NCBI RefSeq assembly: GCF_009863985.1
Contig: NZ_WEZT01000004.1
Location: 97,648-161,647 of the forward strand
DNA from: Furfurilactobacillus milii
GTDB lineage: Bacteria; Bacillota; Bacilli; Lactobacillales; Lactobacillaceae
DNA length: 64,000 bases
Direction of reading: 5' to 3'
This document shows, in pieces, positions 37,473 to 48,399 of this stretch (the stretch's first letter is position 1; each line of letters begins with the position of its first letter). The notes beneath the pieces are model-generated. The model worked only from the letters and a program-made list of their open reading frames with translations, made no database searches and was not told the origin of the DNA. The position numbers and the translations under genes are program-made.

Positions 37473-39500
37473 ATGAATGCGAACACAAAAACTAAGGTCA
37501 GTCGGGCAGGCATTTTTATTACGTTGGGGATCGTCTACGGAGATATTGGTACTTCGCCATTGTATGTTATGAAAACGATTCTTGGCGATAATGGTGGACT
37601 GTCCACCACGACGCCTGAATTAGTGATTGGGAGTATTTCGCTTATTTTTTGGACAGTGATGTTACTCACGACTGTGAAGTATGTCCTTATTGCACTTAAT
37701 GCCACCAACCATGGTGAAGGCGGCATTTTTGCACTTTATACACTGGTAAGACGTCAAGCTAAGTGGTTACTTTATCCGGCATTGATTGGTGGCGCTGCAT
37801 TGCTTGCCGACGGGATGCTGACACCAGCTGTGACAGTGACAACCTCAATTGAAGGACTAAAGGGGATTGTTTTTCATCATTGGGAACCCGTTCAAGATCA
37901 GGCTGACGTCATTTTTATCACCGTTGTGATTTTATCGATTTTATTTGTGATTCAGCGCTTTGGGACCAAAACGATTGGGCATGCGTTCGGTCCAATTATG
38001 ACCCTTTGGTTTACGTTTATTGGTGTCGTTGGTTTGGTGAATTTGTTGCCAGACCTTGCCATTTTAAAGGCATTAAATCCTTACTATGCGATTAGCGTGC
38101 TGACGAGCCCAGATAATAAGGTTGGCATTTTTATTCTTGGGAGTGTCTTTTTGGCAACTACTGGGGCCGAAGCGTTGTATTCAGATGTTGGTCATGTTGG
38201 AAAGGCAAACATTGATGCAAGTTGGCCGTATGTTTTTGTATGTTTAATGCTTAACTATTTTGGCGAGGGCGTTTGGGTAATTCAACACGCACACGAGACC
38301 AATTTGGGACAAGCAGTGGACTTTAATCCCTTCTTTGAACTTTTACCTGGCGACTGGCGTTTTGTTGGCATTGTGCTGGCAACCTTGGCTGCCATTATTG
38401 CATCGCAAGCGCTGATCACTGGATCGTACACTTTAGTTGCAGAAGCAGTCCGGTTAAAATTATTACCACGATTGAAAATTAATTACCCAACGCTTCAGCA
38501 TGGGCAAATATATGTACCGGCCGTGAACGGCATTTTGTGGATTGCTTGTGTCGGAATAGTTTTCTTTTTCAGAACTTCTGCGCATATGGAAGCCGCGTAT
38601 GGGTTAGCCATTACTGTGACAATGTTGATGACGACACTCTTGCTGTTCCAGTATTTACGGTTACGGCATGTGAACGTTGTGTTGACTTGGTTGATGGTTT
38701 TATTCTTTGGTAGTTTGGAAACCATGTTCTTCCTGTCATCGATGGTTAAATTTGTTCATGGTGGTTACGTGACAGCCATTTTGGCCGGTTTGATTTTGTG
38801 TGTGATGTTTATTTGGTATTACGGCAATAAAATTCGTGATCGCGATGAGTTTGAGTCCGGTTATGTGGATTTAGATGATTATAAAGACCAGTTAGTTGCG
38901 CTGAGCAAAGACGAAAATTACCCAACGTTTGCAACCAATTTAGTTTACATGGCTAAGGTAAAGCCAGGCCATATGATTAAAAAAGAAATGCTCTATTCAA
39001 TTTTGGACAAACGTCCGAAACGTGCGCAGGCATATTGGTTTGTGACGGTTAACGTTACAGATGAGCCATACACAGCTAAATATGATGTCGATATGATGGG
39101 CACGAATAATGTTATTAACGTTCAACTTTACCTTGGGTTTCGTCGTGAACAACGAGTGAATGTTTATCTGCGGGCGATTGTTCACGAGCTAATTGAGAGC
39201 GGTGATTTGCCGGCCCAACCGCAAACTTATACGATGCAAAAGGGTCGCAATGTTGGGGACTTCAGTTTTGTTGTCATTCAAGAAGAACTGTCACCAGAAA
39301 CACGAGTCAAACCATTTGACCGCTTTATTATCCAAGCACGGGTGACCCTTCAAAATTGGACGAGTACGCCTGCAACATGGTTTGGACTGGAATTTTCGGA
39401 TGTTGTTGTCGAGCATGTGCCACTGATTCTCGGACGCCGGCGTCGGCCATTTTTACGGCGCATCAAACAACAACATACGGATGGCGCAGATCGACAGTAG
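37473..39500 (+). CDS. kup: Low-affinity potassium transporter Kup
   Basis: A 675-residue potassium/proton symporter with 12 membrane helices in residues 1-450 and a cytoplasmic C-terminal domain. The N-terminal signature GIVYGDIGTSPLYV and NHGEGGIFALY are Kup hallmarks. ATG 37473 is preferred over GTG 37434, which starts inside the tail of the neighbouring mini-element; CGAGGTAG is the weak binding site. Monocistronic. Confidence 0.95.
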   Translation: MNANTKTKVSRAGIFITLGIVYGDIGTSPLYVMKTILGDNGGLSTTTPELVIGSISLIFWTVMLLTTVKYVLIALNATNHGEGGIFALYTLVRRQAKWLLYPALIGGAALLADGMLTPAVTVTTSIEGLKGIVFHHWEPVQDQADVIFITVVILSILFVIQRFGTKTIGHAFGPIMTLWFTFIGVVGLVNLLPDLAILKALNPYYAISVLTSPDNKVGIFILGSVFLATTGAEALYSDVGHVGKANIDASWPYVFVCLMLNYFGEGVWVIQHAHETNLGQAVDFNPFFELLPGDWRFVGIVLATLAAIIASQALITGSYTLVAEAVRLKLLPRLKINYPTLQHGQIYVPAVNGILWIACVGIVFFFRTSAHMEAAYGLAITVTMLMTTLLLFQYLRLRHVNVVLTWLMVLFFGSLETMFFLSSMVKFVHGGYVTAILAGLILCVMFIWYYGNKIRDRDEFESGYVDLDDYKDQLVALSKDENYPTFATNLVYMAKVKPGHMIKKEMLYSILDKRPKRAQAYWFVTVNVTDEPYTAKYDVDMMGTNNVINVQLYLGFRREQRVNVYLRAIVHELIESGDLPAQPQTYTMQKGRNVGDFSFVVIQEELSPETRVKPFDRFIIQARVTLQNWTSTPATWFGLEFSDVVVEHVPLILGRRRRPFLRRIKQQHTDGADRQ

Positions 39501-39612
39501 CCAAGTCAAGATGTGTTTGTTGAAAAAATTAATTATGACAATTAAGGGGCTGGATAAGCCATTATTTTTGTCGCGATTATTTAGAGAAGAACACAAACTT
39601 ACCGCGCTTTGT

Positions 39613-39622
39613 CGTATAATAT
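39613..39622 (+). promoter_or_regulatory. -10 element upstream of gatCAB
   Basis: TCGTATAATATT contains a perfect TATAAT about 40 bases before gatC. Confidence 0.45.
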
Positions 39623-39661
39623 TAAAGATAGTGACAACTTTTTACAGAAAGAGGGATGGGC

Positions 39662-39973
39662 ATGGCAGAAGAACCAATTTCACGTGCTGAAGTTGAGCAC
39701 GTTGCCGAACTGGCAAAACTTTCGTTGACCGATGAACAGGCCAGCAAGTTTACTAGTCAACTGGACGAAATTATTACCATGATTGATGGTTTGAACGAGG
39801 TCAACACAGATGATGTGAAGCCGACAACCAACATGGCCGACGCGACTGCAATTTTACGTGAAGACGTTGCAGTGAACGCCCACCAAAAAGATGCGTTAAT
39901 TAACGAAGCTCCTGAAACCGAAGATGGTTTTATTAAGGTGCCCGCAATTATTGACGAAAGTGAGGACGCCTAA
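39662..39973 (+). CDS. gatC: Aspartyl/glutamyl-tRNA amidotransferase subunit C
   Basis: A 103-residue stabilising subunit of GatCAB, which converts Glu-tRNA-Gln and Asp-tRNA-Asn to the amides. Typical N-terminus [17 protein letters not shown] and C-terminal ILREDV. ATG 39662 has better spacing to AAAGAGG than the ATG two codons earlier. The stop overlaps the gatA start by one base. Confidence 0.95.
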   Translation: MAEEPISRAEVEHVAELAKLSLTDEQASKFTSQLDEIITMIDGLNEVNTDDVKPTTNMADATAILREDVAVNAHQKDALINEAPETEDGFIKVPAIIDESEDA

Positions 39974-41442
39974 TGACACAACAGTTTGATAATTTAACTG
40001 AGCTTCATCAAGCGCTCGTTAATAAAGACTTATCTGCCACTGAATTAACGCAACAAACGCTAACTAATATTCATGATCATGAAGACGCATTAAATGCTTA
40101 TGTGACGGTGAACGATGATGAAGCATTGGCACAGGCTAAACAGGCTGATGAAAGCGGAATTGATGCAGATAACGTCTTTTCTGGTGTGCCAGTTGCATAC
40201 AAAGATAACTTAACGACTAAGGGCTTGCTGACAACAGCCGCTTCTAAAATTCTGTACAACTTTAAACCTGTATATGATGCAGACGTTGTGACGCGTTTGC
40301 GCGCTGCTGGCGCCGTTACAATCGGGAAAACCAACCTAGATGAATTTGCCATGGGTGGCTCGACTGAAACATCTTACTTCGGGACCGTTCATAATCCTTG
40401 GGATACAACTAAGGTGCCTGGCGGTTCTTCGGGTGGTTCTGCAGCTACGGTAGCTGCCGGCGATGTGCTAGCTGCTCTGGGTTCTGACACTGGTGGTTCA
40501 ATTCGCCAGCCGGCTGCTTTCAACGGAATCGTTGGTTTGAAGCCAACGTATGGCCGTGTTAGCCGTTGGGGATTGATCGCGTTTGCGTCATCATTAGACC
40601 AAATTGGTCCAATGACCCAGAACGTGACGGATGCCGCTGCTATGATGAATGTGATTGCGGGTCGCGATGAACGTGATGCCACTTCATCTAGTAAAGAAGT
40701 GCCGGATTACGTTGCTGGTCTGTCTGGCGACATCAAGGGCTTAAAGATTGGTGTGCCTAAGGAATTCCTTGGTGACGGAATCGATGAAGGCGTTCGTGAT
40801 CAGATTAAGACTGCGATTAAGAAACTTGAAGCCTTGGGTGCAACGGTGGATGAAGTTAGTTTGCCACACAGTACCCACGGGATTCAGGCTTACTACATTC
40901 TTGGACCGTCTGAAGCTTCGTCAAACTTACAGCGGTTTGACGGAATTCGTTATGGATACCGCACACCAAATGCTAAGAATTTGGAAGAACTGTACGTTAA
41001 GACCCGTTCCGAAGGATTTGGTGACGAAGTTAAACGGCGGATCATGTTAGGAACCTTTGCATTATCTGCTGGTTCATTTGATGCGTTCTTTATGAAGGCT
41101 GCTAAGATTCGGACACTAATCATTGAAGACTTTAAGAAAGTGTTCGCTGATTACGATGTCATTGTCGGACCAACTGCACCAACACCGGCCTTTGGTATCG
41201 GTGCTGAAACTAAGGATCCGATGACGATGTACATGAACGACATGTTGACGGTTCCTGCTAACTTGGCTGGTCTGCCTGCTGTTTCAGTGCCTGCTGGCTT
41301 GGTAGATGGTCTACCGGTTGGTTTACAAGTCATTGGCCGTCCATTTGATGAAAGTCGCGTTTTGAACACAGCATTTGCGTTCGAACAGAACACGACATTC
41401 CACGAATTGAAGCCATCAATGAGCAAAGGAGGGCGTGCTTAA
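39973..41442 (+). CDS. gatA: Aspartyl/glutamyl-tRNA amidotransferase subunit A
   Basis: A 489-residue amidase releasing ammonia from glutamine. The Ser-cisSer-Lys triad is visible: Lys in VAYKDNL near residue 78, the GGSSGGSAA signature and [12 protein letters not shown] with the nucleophile serine. Overlaps gatC and gatB by single bases (TAATG), giving tight stoichiometry. Confidence 0.97.
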   Translation: MTQQFDNLTELHQALVNKDLSATELTQQTLTNIHDHEDALNAYVTVNDDEALAQAKQADESGIDADNVFSGVPVAYKDNLTTKGLLTTAASKILYNFKPVYDADVVTRLRAAGAVTIGKTNLDEFAMGGSTETSYFGTVHNPWDTTKVPGGSSGGSAATVAAGDVLAALGSDTGGSIRQPAAFNGIVGLKPTYGRVSRWGLIAFASSLDQIGPMTQNVTDAAAMMNVIAGRDERDATSSSKEVPDYVAGLSGDIKGLKIGVPKEFLGDGIDEGVRDQIKTAIKKLEALGATVDEVSLPHSTHGIQAYYILGPSEASSNLQRFDGIRYGYRTPNAKNLEELYVKTRSEGFGDEVKRRIMLGTFALSAGSFDAFFMKAAKIRTLIIEDFKKVFADYDVIVGPTAPTPAFGIGAETKDPMTMYMNDMLTVPANLAGLPAVSVPAGLVDGLPVGLQVIGRPFDESRVLNTAFAFEQNTTFHELKPSMSKGGRA

Positions 41443-42869
41443 TGAATTTTCAAACGACGATTGGACTAGAAGTCCACGTTGAACTTAAAACGAATTCAAA
41501 GATTTTTAGTCCGTCACCCGTTGAGTTTGGTGACAACCCTAATGCCAATACTAATGTGATTGACTGGGGATATCCTGGTGTCTTACCAACGCCCAACAAA
41601 GGGGTAGTGGAATACGGTATGCGTGCGGCTTTGGCCCTTCATGCCAAGATCAATCAGCATACGCACTTTGATCGGAAAAACTACTTCTATCCAGATAACC
41701 CAAAGGCTTACCAAATTTCACAATCAGATGTGCCGTTAGCCCAAAATGGTTGGATTGAAATTGACGTGGACGGTAAGAAAAAGAAAATCGGAATCGAAGA
41801 GATGCACATTGAGGAAGATGCCGGTAAAAACACGCATAATCCTAATGGGTATTCCTACGTCGATTTAAACCGTCAGGGGACACCACTGATTGAAATTGTG
41901 TCGAAACCTGACATTGCTTCACCTGATGAAGCCTACGCTTACCTTGAGACTTTGCGTCAACGAATTCAGTTTACCGGTGTTTCTGACGTGAAGATGGAAG
42001 AAGGTTCCATGCGTGTCGACGTCAACATTTCGATTCGCCCTTATGGAACGGACAAGTTCGGGACTAAGACGGAACTGAAAAACTTGAACTCCTTCAACTA
42101 TGTGAAGAAGGGCCTTCAGTTTGAAGAACAACGTCAGCAACGTGTCTTATTGTCTGGCGGTCAAATTCAACAGGAAACACGTCGTTACGATGAAGCTTCT
42201 AACGAAACTATTCTAATGCGTGTTAAGGAAGGTGCGGATGATTACCGTTACTTCCCAGAACCAGATATTCCTAACGTTGAAATTGCGGATGACTGGATCA
42301 AACAGATCGAGGAAACAATGCCAGAAATGCCAGAACGTCGTCGTCAACGCTATGTTGATGACCTTGGCTTGACTGACTATGACGCCATGGTGCTGACACA
42401 GACCAAGGAAATGTCTGACTTCTTTGAGGCGGCTGTGGCACAAGGTGCAGATGCTAAGTTGACATCAAACTATCTGCAAGGGGACGTTAACGCTTATTTG
42501 AATGATAACCATTTGGATCTGCAAGATACGAAGTTGACGCCAGACCACTTGGCCGGCATGATTAAGTTGCAAATGGATGGTACGATTTCATCCAAGATGG
42601 CTAAGAAGGTCTTTAAGGCGATTATGGATGGTGAGGAACCAAATGATTATGTCAAAGCACATAACCTGGTTCAATTGTCAGATCCAGCTCAATTGCAGCC
42701 GATTATCGATGGCGTGTTGGATGCTAATGCCCAATCGATTGAAGACTTTAAGAATGGTAAAGATCGTGCAGTTGGCTTCTTAGTTGGTCAGATTATGAAG
42801 CAAACACACGGGCAGGCCAATCCGAAGATTGTTAACAAGTTGTTAATGACTTCATTGAATGCACGTTAA
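41442..42869 (+). CDS. gatB: Aspartyl/glutamyl-tRNA amidotransferase subunit B
   Basis: A 475-residue kinase/transamidase subunit that activates the misacylated tRNA. N-terminus [19 protein letters not shown] and [17 protein letters not shown] are family signatures; the C-terminal helical YqeY-like tail binds tRNA. AAAGGAGGGCG in the end of gatA is its binding site. Terminator follows. Confidence 0.97.
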   Translation: MNFQTTIGLEVHVELKTNSKIFSPSPVEFGDNPNANTNVIDWGYPGVLPTPNKGVVEYGMRAALALHAKINQHTHFDRKNYFYPDNPKAYQISQSDVPLAQNGWIEIDVDGKKKKIGIEEMHIEEDAGKNTHNPNGYSYVDLNRQGTPLIEIVSKPDIASPDEAYAYLETLRQRIQFTGVSDVKMEEGSMRVDVNISIRPYGTDKFGTKTELKNLNSFNYVKKGLQFEEQRQQRVLLSGGQIQQETRRYDEASNETILMRVKEGADDYRYFPEPDIPNVEIADDWIKQIEETMPEMPERRRQRYVDDLGLTDYDAMVLTQTKEMSDFFEAAVAQGADAKLTSNYLQGDVNAYLNDNHLDLQDTKLTPDHLAGMIKLQMDGTISSKMAKKVFKAIMDGEEPNDYVKAHNLVQLSDPAQLQPIIDGVLDANAQSIEDFKNGKDRAVGFLVGQIMKQTHGQANPKIVNKLLMTSLNAR

Positions 42870-42903
42870 ACGATTGTTATTTTAATCAGAAGCGGTTAAA
42901 ATT

Positions 42904-42934
42904 AAACCTCGTTGTGAACCTTACAACGGGGTTT
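42904..42934 (+). terminator. Terminator after gatB
   Basis: AAACCTCGTTGT / ACAACGGGGTTT hairpin. Confidence 0.75.
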
Positions 42935-42997
42935 GTACATAGCATTAAAATTATTAAACGGAATGACTAAGACAGTTTGCAGTGGAGGCAATGAAAC

Positions 42998-44017
42998 ATG
43001 GGACAACGCGCACGGGTCATCTACAACCCAACGTCAGGACGCGAAGCACTTAAAAGAGATTTAATCGATATACTGAACGTCTTTGAACAGGCCGGTTACG
43101 AGACTAGTGCGTATGCGACCACGGCAGAGCCGGATTCAGCTAAAAATGAGGCGCACCGTGCTGCTCTTGAAGGCTTTGACCTAGTGGTGGCAGCCGGTGG
43201 TGACGGTACGATTAACGAAGTCGTCAACGGCATTGCTGGACTTGAGAAGCGACCTAAAATGGCGATTATTCCAGCTGGGACCACTAATGACTACGCTCGC
43301 GCGTTACGAATTCCACGTGATGCACCGTTGGATGCCGCTAAAGTTGTGCTTAAGAACCAAACCGTTAAGATGGATATCGGTCAGGCTGGCGAAACGTACT
43401 TTATCAACATCGCTGGTGGCGGCTTGCTGACTGAATTGACTTATGATGTTCCTTCCGATATGAAAACAATTTTTGGTTACCTTGCGTACTTGGTTAAGGG
43501 TGCTGAATTATTGCCGCAAATTAAACCGATTCAAATGTCGATTGAGTACGACGATGGTAAGTTCGAGGGCGAAGCTTCGATGTTCTTATTGGGACTGACG
43601 AATTCAATCGGTGGGTTCGAACAAATTGTGCCTGATGCATCGCTTGATGATGGTAAATTCAGTTTGCTCATTGTCAAAACGGCCAGCATGCCACAACTGT
43701 TGCGGCTGATGACATTAGTCTTAAACGGTGGTCGACACATTAATGATCCATTGGTCATTTACAAGAAGACCAGCAAAGTGATTGCCAAGCCACTTAACTC
43801 CGATCGAATGATGATTAATTTGGACGGGGAATACGGTGGTGACGCGCCGATGACGTTCATTGATCACAAACAGCACATTGAGATGTTTGCTGATTTGGAT
43901 GCGATTCCTGATGAACAGTTGACCGGTGAGGACCGTGCCATCGAAGAAGATGCCCGGAAGTTTGTTGAGGAAGTTGACAAGTTGCCAGAAGGTCAGACAG
44001 ACGACAACAAAAAATAG
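42998..44017 (+). CDS. dagK: Diacylglycerol kinase
   Basis: A 339-residue DgkB/DagK-type lipid kinase recycling diacylglycerol released by lipoteichoic acid synthesis. Nucleotide site VVAAGGDGTINEV near residue 65, PAGTTNDYARAL near 92 and the acidic LDGEYGGDAP near 272. The C-terminal tail is acidic. GTGGAGGC precedes the ATG. The gat-dagK-rRNA methyltransferase order is common in Lactobacillales. Confidence 0.95.
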   Translation: MGQRARVIYNPTSGREALKRDLIDILNVFEQAGYETSAYATTAEPDSAKNEAHRAALEGFDLVVAAGGDGTINEVVNGIAGLEKRPKMAIIPAGTTNDYARALRIPRDAPLDAAKVVLKNQTVKMDIGQAGETYFINIAGGGLLTELTYDVPSDMKTIFGYLAYLVKGAELLPQIKPIQMSIEYDDGKFEGEASMFLLGLTNSIGGFEQIVPDASLDDGKFSLLIVKTASMPQLLRLMTLVLNGGRHINDPLVIYKKTSKVIAKPLNSDRMMINLDGEYGGDAPMTFIDHKQHIEMFADLDAIPDEQLTGEDRAIEEDARKFVEEVDKLPEGQTDDNKK

Positions 44018-44079
44018 TGATGTATCTCAGCAGCGGGTTTGCTTAAATGCGGATCCGCTGTTTTGTACTTCTTTTAAGT

Positions 44080-44098
44080 GAGTTGGCATGCTATACTA
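44080..44098 (+). promoter_or_regulatory. Extended -10 promoter element for the methyltransferase gene
   Basis: GGCATGCTATACTAG carries an extended -10 (TGCTATACT) about 95 bases before the start at 44189. Confidence 0.4.
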
Positions 44099-44188
44099 GT
44101 TTGGTTCGAAAATTTTACAGCGGACTGTTTTTGTTCGTTTGAAAAATTCCGTTGAGTGACCGTCGCAAAAGTCGAAAGGAAATAATTA

Positions 44189-45556
44189 ATGAAATTCAAA
44201 GCACCAGTTGCTAAAAACCAAGAGTATACAGGCGATATTATCGACCTGACCTATCAAGGGATGGGTGTCGCTAAGATAGAAGATTTTCCAATCTTTATTA
44301 CGAACGCATTGCCTAATGAAAAGGTTGTATTTGCAGTAACCAAAGTGGCGAAAACATACGCTTTTGGTCGAGTCGTTAAATTTATCGAAAAGAGCCCGCA
44401 GCGAGTTGATAGTGTCAATGTGACTTACACTCAAACTGGGATTGCGCCCCTGCAACACTTGAGTTACGAAGGTCAATTGGCCTTCAAACAACACCAAGTG
44501 GTTGAATTGTTAAAGAAGGCACACCTGGATATTGATGTTGCCAAGACGGTGGGGATGGAGACACCTTATCATTATCGTAACAAGGCTCAAGTACCGGTTC
44601 GTGAGATCAATGGTCAAATCGAAACTGGTTTTTACAAACGTGGCTCTCACACGGTTGTGCCAATTGAGGATTTCTATATTCAGGATCCTAAAATTGACGA
44701 AGCCATTATTGTCGTGCGTGATCTCTTACGTCGTTTCCATTTGGATGCGTATGATGAAACTAACAACACCGGTGTGATTAAAACCATCATGGTGCGTCGA
44801 GGCTATTATAGTCACGAAATGATGATTGTCATTGTTACGCGGACACATAAATTGTCGATGGTGAATGAATTAGTTGCTGAAATCACGAAGGCTTTGCCAG
44901 AAGTGAAGAGCATCATTCAAAATGTTAATCCACAACAAACGAACGTATTGTTAGGTGACACGGATCGAATTCACTTCGGTAGTCCAGTGATTCATGACCA
45001 ATTGATGGGGTTGACGTTTGAAATTTCAGCTCACTCATTCTACCAAGTTAACCCACAGCAAACGGAAAAACTGTATCAGTTTGCAATCGACAAGGCACAG
45101 TTAACGGGTGAAGAGACTGTCATTGACGCCTACTGTGGTATCGGCACAATCTCTTTGGCGGTGGCTAAGCATGCTAAACATGTGTATGGTGTTGAAATGG
45201 TTAAAACGGCCATTAGTGACGCCAAGACCAATGCTAATTTGAATCACATCGATAACGTTGACTTTGTTGTCGGCAAGGCCGAAAACCAAATGGCACGGTG
45301 GCAAGAGGCCGGTTTGAAGGCGGACGTTATTATGGTTGACCCACCACGTAAGGGCCTGGCACCAGAATTCATCGAAGCTGCCACGGCCGTTAAACCGAGT
45401 CGCGTTGTCTACGTCAGCTGTAACCCAGCAACGTTGGTTCGTGATATTCAAGTGTTCATGGATCACGGCTATCACGTTGATGGCGACATTCAGCCAGTGG
45501 ACCAGTTCCCACAAACAACTAGCATTGAATGTGTTGTCAGTCTGGTGAAGGACTAA
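44189..45556 (+). CDS. rlmCD: 23S rRNA (uracil-5-)-methyltransferase, RlmCD type
   Basis: A 455-residue enzyme with an N-terminal TRAM RNA-binding domain (residues about 5-65) and a C-terminal SAM methyltransferase: VIDAYCGIGTISLAV, MVDPPRKG and the catalytic cysteine in YVSCNPATLVRD. It methylates C5 of 23S rRNA uridines. The N-terminal cysteine cluster of proteobacterial RlmD is absent: no cysteine occurs before the catalytic domain, so this is the cluster-free Firmicutes form. AAAGGAAAT precedes the ATG. Confidence 0.93.
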   Translation: MKFKAPVAKNQEYTGDIIDLTYQGMGVAKIEDFPIFITNALPNEKVVFAVTKVAKTYAFGRVVKFIEKSPQRVDSVNVTYTQTGIAPLQHLSYEGQLAFKQHQVVELLKKAHLDIDVAKTVGMETPYHYRNKAQVPVREINGQIETGFYKRGSHTVVPIEDFYIQDPKIDEAIIVVRDLLRRFHLDAYDETNNTGVIKTIMVRRGYYSHEMMIVIVTRTHKLSMVNELVAEITKALPEVKSIIQNVNPQQTNVLLGDTDRIHFGSPVIHDQLMGLTFEISAHSFYQVNPQQTEKLYQFAIDKAQLTGEETVIDAYCGIGTISLAVAKHAKHVYGVEMVKTAISDAKTNANLNHIDNVDFVVGKAENQMARWQEAGLKADVIMVDPPRKGLAPEFIEAATAVKPSRVVYVSCNPATLVRDIQVFMDHGYHVDGDIQPVDQFPQTTSIECVVSLVKD

Positions 45557-45570
45557 TTGAATACTGACAA

Positions 45571-45616
45571 ATGAAAAATGGCAGTTCAACAATTTGTTGG
45601 GCACTGCCATTTTTCA
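45571..45616 (+). terminator. Terminator after the rRNA methyltransferase gene
   Basis: ATGAAAAATGGCAGT / ACTGCCATTTTTCAT long hairpin with a T-run. Confidence 0.85.
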
Positions 45617-45734
45617 TTTGCATTACGATAATAATAGATGATTAGAATCTTGTTGACTGTGAATAATACGCAATCAATCTCTTTGGAATTATGGAGAATA
45701 TTTCCTATTAATTAAGTTATCATTAGAAAATGCC

Positions 45735-45763
45735 TTGACTTTAATGAAAATCGAGTGTAAATT
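45735..45763 (+). promoter_or_regulatory. Promoter of the T-box-metE-metF transcript
   Basis: TTGACT (45735-45740), 17-base spacer, TAAATT (45758-45763). It places the transcript start near 45770, just before the T-box stem I. Confidence 0.65.
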
Positions 45764-45784
45764 CAAGTCATTGAAAACGTATCG

Positions 45785-46038
45785 ATGAGAAAAGTAATCT
45801 TTAACCAACGAGATAGAGAGCTTGCAGGGTGGGAACAAGTCACGCGGTGAAAGATGAACAATGGCCTCTAAACGGTGCCGCTGAACCTTAATGGTAAAGT
45901 GACAACGACCAGCAGTCGTTATCCTGCTACCGTATGAAATGTACGGGATAAGGTTACAAGTGTGAGCTTGTGATAAAGATAAGGTGGTACCGCGAACGGT
46001 AGCTTCGTCCTTTTTGTAGGATGAAGCTACCGTTTTTT
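45785..46038 (+). promoter_or_regulatory. Methionine T-box riboswitch
   Basis: A transcription-attenuation leader that senses uncharged tRNA. The conserved antiterminator sequence AAGGTGGTACCGCG is at 45981-45994, and the terminator ACGGTAGCTTCGTCC / GGATGAAGCTACCGTTTTTT at 45996-46038 is mutually exclusive with it. In stem I, GAACA-ATG-GCC places ATG (45861-45863) at the specifier position, which fits methionine and the downstream metE. T-box control of met genes is known in Lactobacillales. Confidence 0.9.
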
Positions 46039-46078
46039 GTCGATTATCAAATGCAATTAAAAAGAAGGAGTGTCATAC

Positions 46079-48385
46079 ATGACAGTTATTAGTAGCAATC
46101 TTGGTTACCCGCGGTTAGGGGAAAAACGTGAATGGAAAAAGACGTTGGAACACTATTGGGCAGGCAAAATTGATGAACCGGAATTCCATGCAGAAACGAA
46201 AGCATTGCGTTTGGCTAATTTGAAAAAAGAACAGGCAGCAGGTTTGGATTTAATTCCGGTTGCCGATAATTCAGACTATGATCATGTGCTGGACACGATT
46301 GCGGCTTTTGGCATCATGCCAGAACGCTACGGTAGCTTCCACAAGCGGTTAACGTTGGATGAGTATTATGCCATCGCACGTGGAACAAAAAATGCCGTGG
46401 CGTCAGAAATGACGAAATGGTTCAACATCAATTACCACTACATCGTGCCAGAATATGACCAACCTCATTTTGAATTATTGGATAATCGTTGGTTACGCTT
46501 CTACAACGAAGCCAAAACTGAATTAGGAATTGATGGAAAACCAGTTATCCTTGGTCCAATTTCGTTGTTAAAACTGGGCAAACGGAATGGTGATTACCTA
46601 GGCGCAGATGCTGTTGATGAATTACTGCCACAATTATTGCCACTTTACGAACAAGTCTTTACCGAATTGGCTCAGGCCGGTGTTAAGTGGGTTCAGGTGG
46701 ACGAACCAACGCTGGTTAAGGTTGCGACGGCAGCAGAAGTTAAACCTTACGAAACGGCCCTAAACGCACTTCGCAAAGCGGCACCATCAATCAACATCGA
46801 ACTGCAAACGTACTTTGACAGCATTGATCCTTATGAAGCTGTTACCAAATTACCCGTTCAGGCAATCGGACTCGATTTTGTGCACGACAACGGTGAGAAC
46901 TTACAGCACGTGCTCAAGGACGGTTTTCCAAGCGACAAGGTATTAGCTGCTGGTATTATCGACGGTCACAATATTTGGACAAGTAATTTTGCTGACAAAC
47001 TGGCCTTAATTAAGAAATTGCAGGGTGTCGTTGACAACAATCATCTTTGGTTACAACCTGCTAACTCATTACTTCATGTACCAATCACGACAAAGAATGA
47101 AACGAAGATCGATCCTGTGTTATTAGGTGGGTTAGCCTTTGCTGATGAAAAGCTACATGAACTGACGGTTTTGACTAAGGCCGCTAATGAAGGTCAACAG
47201 GCTGTTGCCGAAGAATTCGCCAAGAATGTTGCCGCACTCAAGGCGTTAAATGAATCTGAACACCGGAACAACGCTGAGGTCCGTGCTGCGGAGGCCAACT
47301 TGGCCAACGAAACGTTTGAACGGCACAGTGCATTTCCAACGCGGATTGCACTGCAACACAAGAAGCTGCAATTACCGTTATTGCCAACGACAAGTATTGG
47401 CAGTTTTCCGCAAAGCAAATTGGTTCGCTCCAAACGGGCTGCCTGGCGGAAGGGCAACATTACGGATGCCGAATATGAAGACTTCATCAAGTCTGAAATT
47501 AAGCGTTGGATTGGTATTCAAGAGGACCTCGGACTGGACGTATTGGTCCACGGCGAGTTTGAACGGACCGACATGGTTGAATACTTTGGTCAGAAATTAA
47601 CGGGCTTTTATGCGACGCAAAATGGCTGGGTTCAATCGTACGGTTCACGTGGGGTACGGCCACCAGTAATTTTCGGTGATGTCGCTTACACGAAACCAAT
47701 TACAGTTAAGGAAAGTGTCTACGCACAAAGTTTGACGGACAAACCTGTTAAAGGGATGCTCACGGCACCATTAACGATTATTAACTGGAGCTTTGTCCGT
47801 GATGACATTAGTAAGGCCCAGGTTCAAAACCAAATCGCATTAGCGCTGCGTCAAGAAGTGATTAACTTGGAAAAGGCTGGCATCAAGATTATTCAAGTTG
47901 ACGAACCTGCGTTGCGTGAAGGTCTGCCACTAAAGAAACGTAACTGGAAGCCATACTTGGACGAAGCAGTTTACTCATTCAAGATTACGACGACTGGTGT
48001 TCGTGATGACACCCAGATTCACACGCATATGTGTTATTCAGACTTTGAAGACATCATCGACACGATTAGTGCACTTGATGCGGATGTGATTTCGATTGAA
48101 ACATCCCGGAGTCACGGTGAAATCATTAGTTCATTTGAAAAGACACACTATGATAAAGAAATCGGACTTGGTGTTTACGACATTCACAGTCCACGGGTAC
48201 CTTCTGTTGAAGAAATTCAGGCAAACATTGAGCGGGCGTTACGTGTTATCGACGTTCATCAATTCTGGATCAACCCCGACTGTGGTTTGAAGACGCGTCA
48301 GGAACCGGAAACGCTGGCAGCCTTAAAGAACATGATTGCTGCACGTGATAATGTTCGCGCTAGTTTAGCGGAACCGACAAAGTAA
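46079..48385 (+). CDS. metE: Cobalamin-independent methionine synthase
   Basis: A 768-residue enzyme transferring the methyl group of 5-methyl-tetrahydropteroyl-glutamate to homocysteine. N-terminal [17 protein letters not shown] and the C-terminal zinc site (His and Cys in HTHMCYSDF, Glu in ISIETSRS, Cys in NPDCGLK) are intact. ATG 46079 has AAGGAG 8 bases upstream; the in-frame GTG at 46070 overlaps that box. Controlled by the T-box; metF follows 14 bases later. Confidence 0.97.
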   Translation: MTVISSNLGYPRLGEKREWKKTLEHYWAGKIDEPEFHAETKALRLANLKKEQAAGLDLIPVADNSDYDHVLDTIAAFGIMPERYGSFHKRLTLDEYYAIARGTKNAVASEMTKWFNINYHYIVPEYDQPHFELLDNRWLRFYNEAKTELGIDGKPVILGPISLLKLGKRNGDYLGADAVDELLPQLLPLYEQVFTELAQAGVKWVQVDEPTLVKVATAAEVKPYETALNALRKAAPSINIELQTYFDSIDPYEAVTKLPVQAIGLDFVHDNGENLQHVLKDGFPSDKVLAAGIIDGHNIWTSNFADKLALIKKLQGVVDNNHLWLQPANSLLHVPITTKNETKIDPVLLGGLAFADEKLHELTVLTKAANEGQQAVAEEFAKNVAALKALNESEHRNNAEVRAAEANLANETFERHSAFPTRIALQHKKLQLPLLPTTSIGSFPQSKLVRSKRAAWRKGNITDAEYEDFIKSEIKRWIGIQEDLGLDVLVHGEFERTDMVEYFGQKLTGFYATQNGWVQSYGSRGVRPPVIFGDVAYTKPITVKESVYAQSLTDKPVKGMLTAPLTIINWSFVRDDISKAQVQNQIALALRQEVINLEKAGIKIIQVDEPALREGLPLKKRNWKPYLDEAVYSFKITTTGVRDDTQIHTHMCYSDFEDIIDTISALDADVISIETSRSHGEIISSFEKTHYDKEIGLGVYDIHSPRVPSVEEIQANIERALRVIDVHQFWINPDCGLKTRQEPETLAALKNMIAARDNVRASLAEPTK

Positions 48386-48399
48386 TAGGGGGCGTTGCC

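Noticed and set aside
44031-44066. Possible terminator after dagK
   Set aside because: CAGCGG/CCGCTG has only a 6-bp core, an 18-base loop and a weak T-run; left out as too uncertain.
45101-45610. A 169-codon minus-strand open frame across the rRNA methyltransferase gene
   Set aside because: It is a shadow of the strongly supported plus-strand gene, has no binding site and its composition is not protein-like.
45752-45767. AGTGTAAATTCAAG matches the outer end of the IS30-like element
   Set aside because: Only 14 bases match and they fall on the -10 box of a well-spaced promoter (TTGACT-17-TAAATT) for the metE leader, so chance is more likely than an IS scar.
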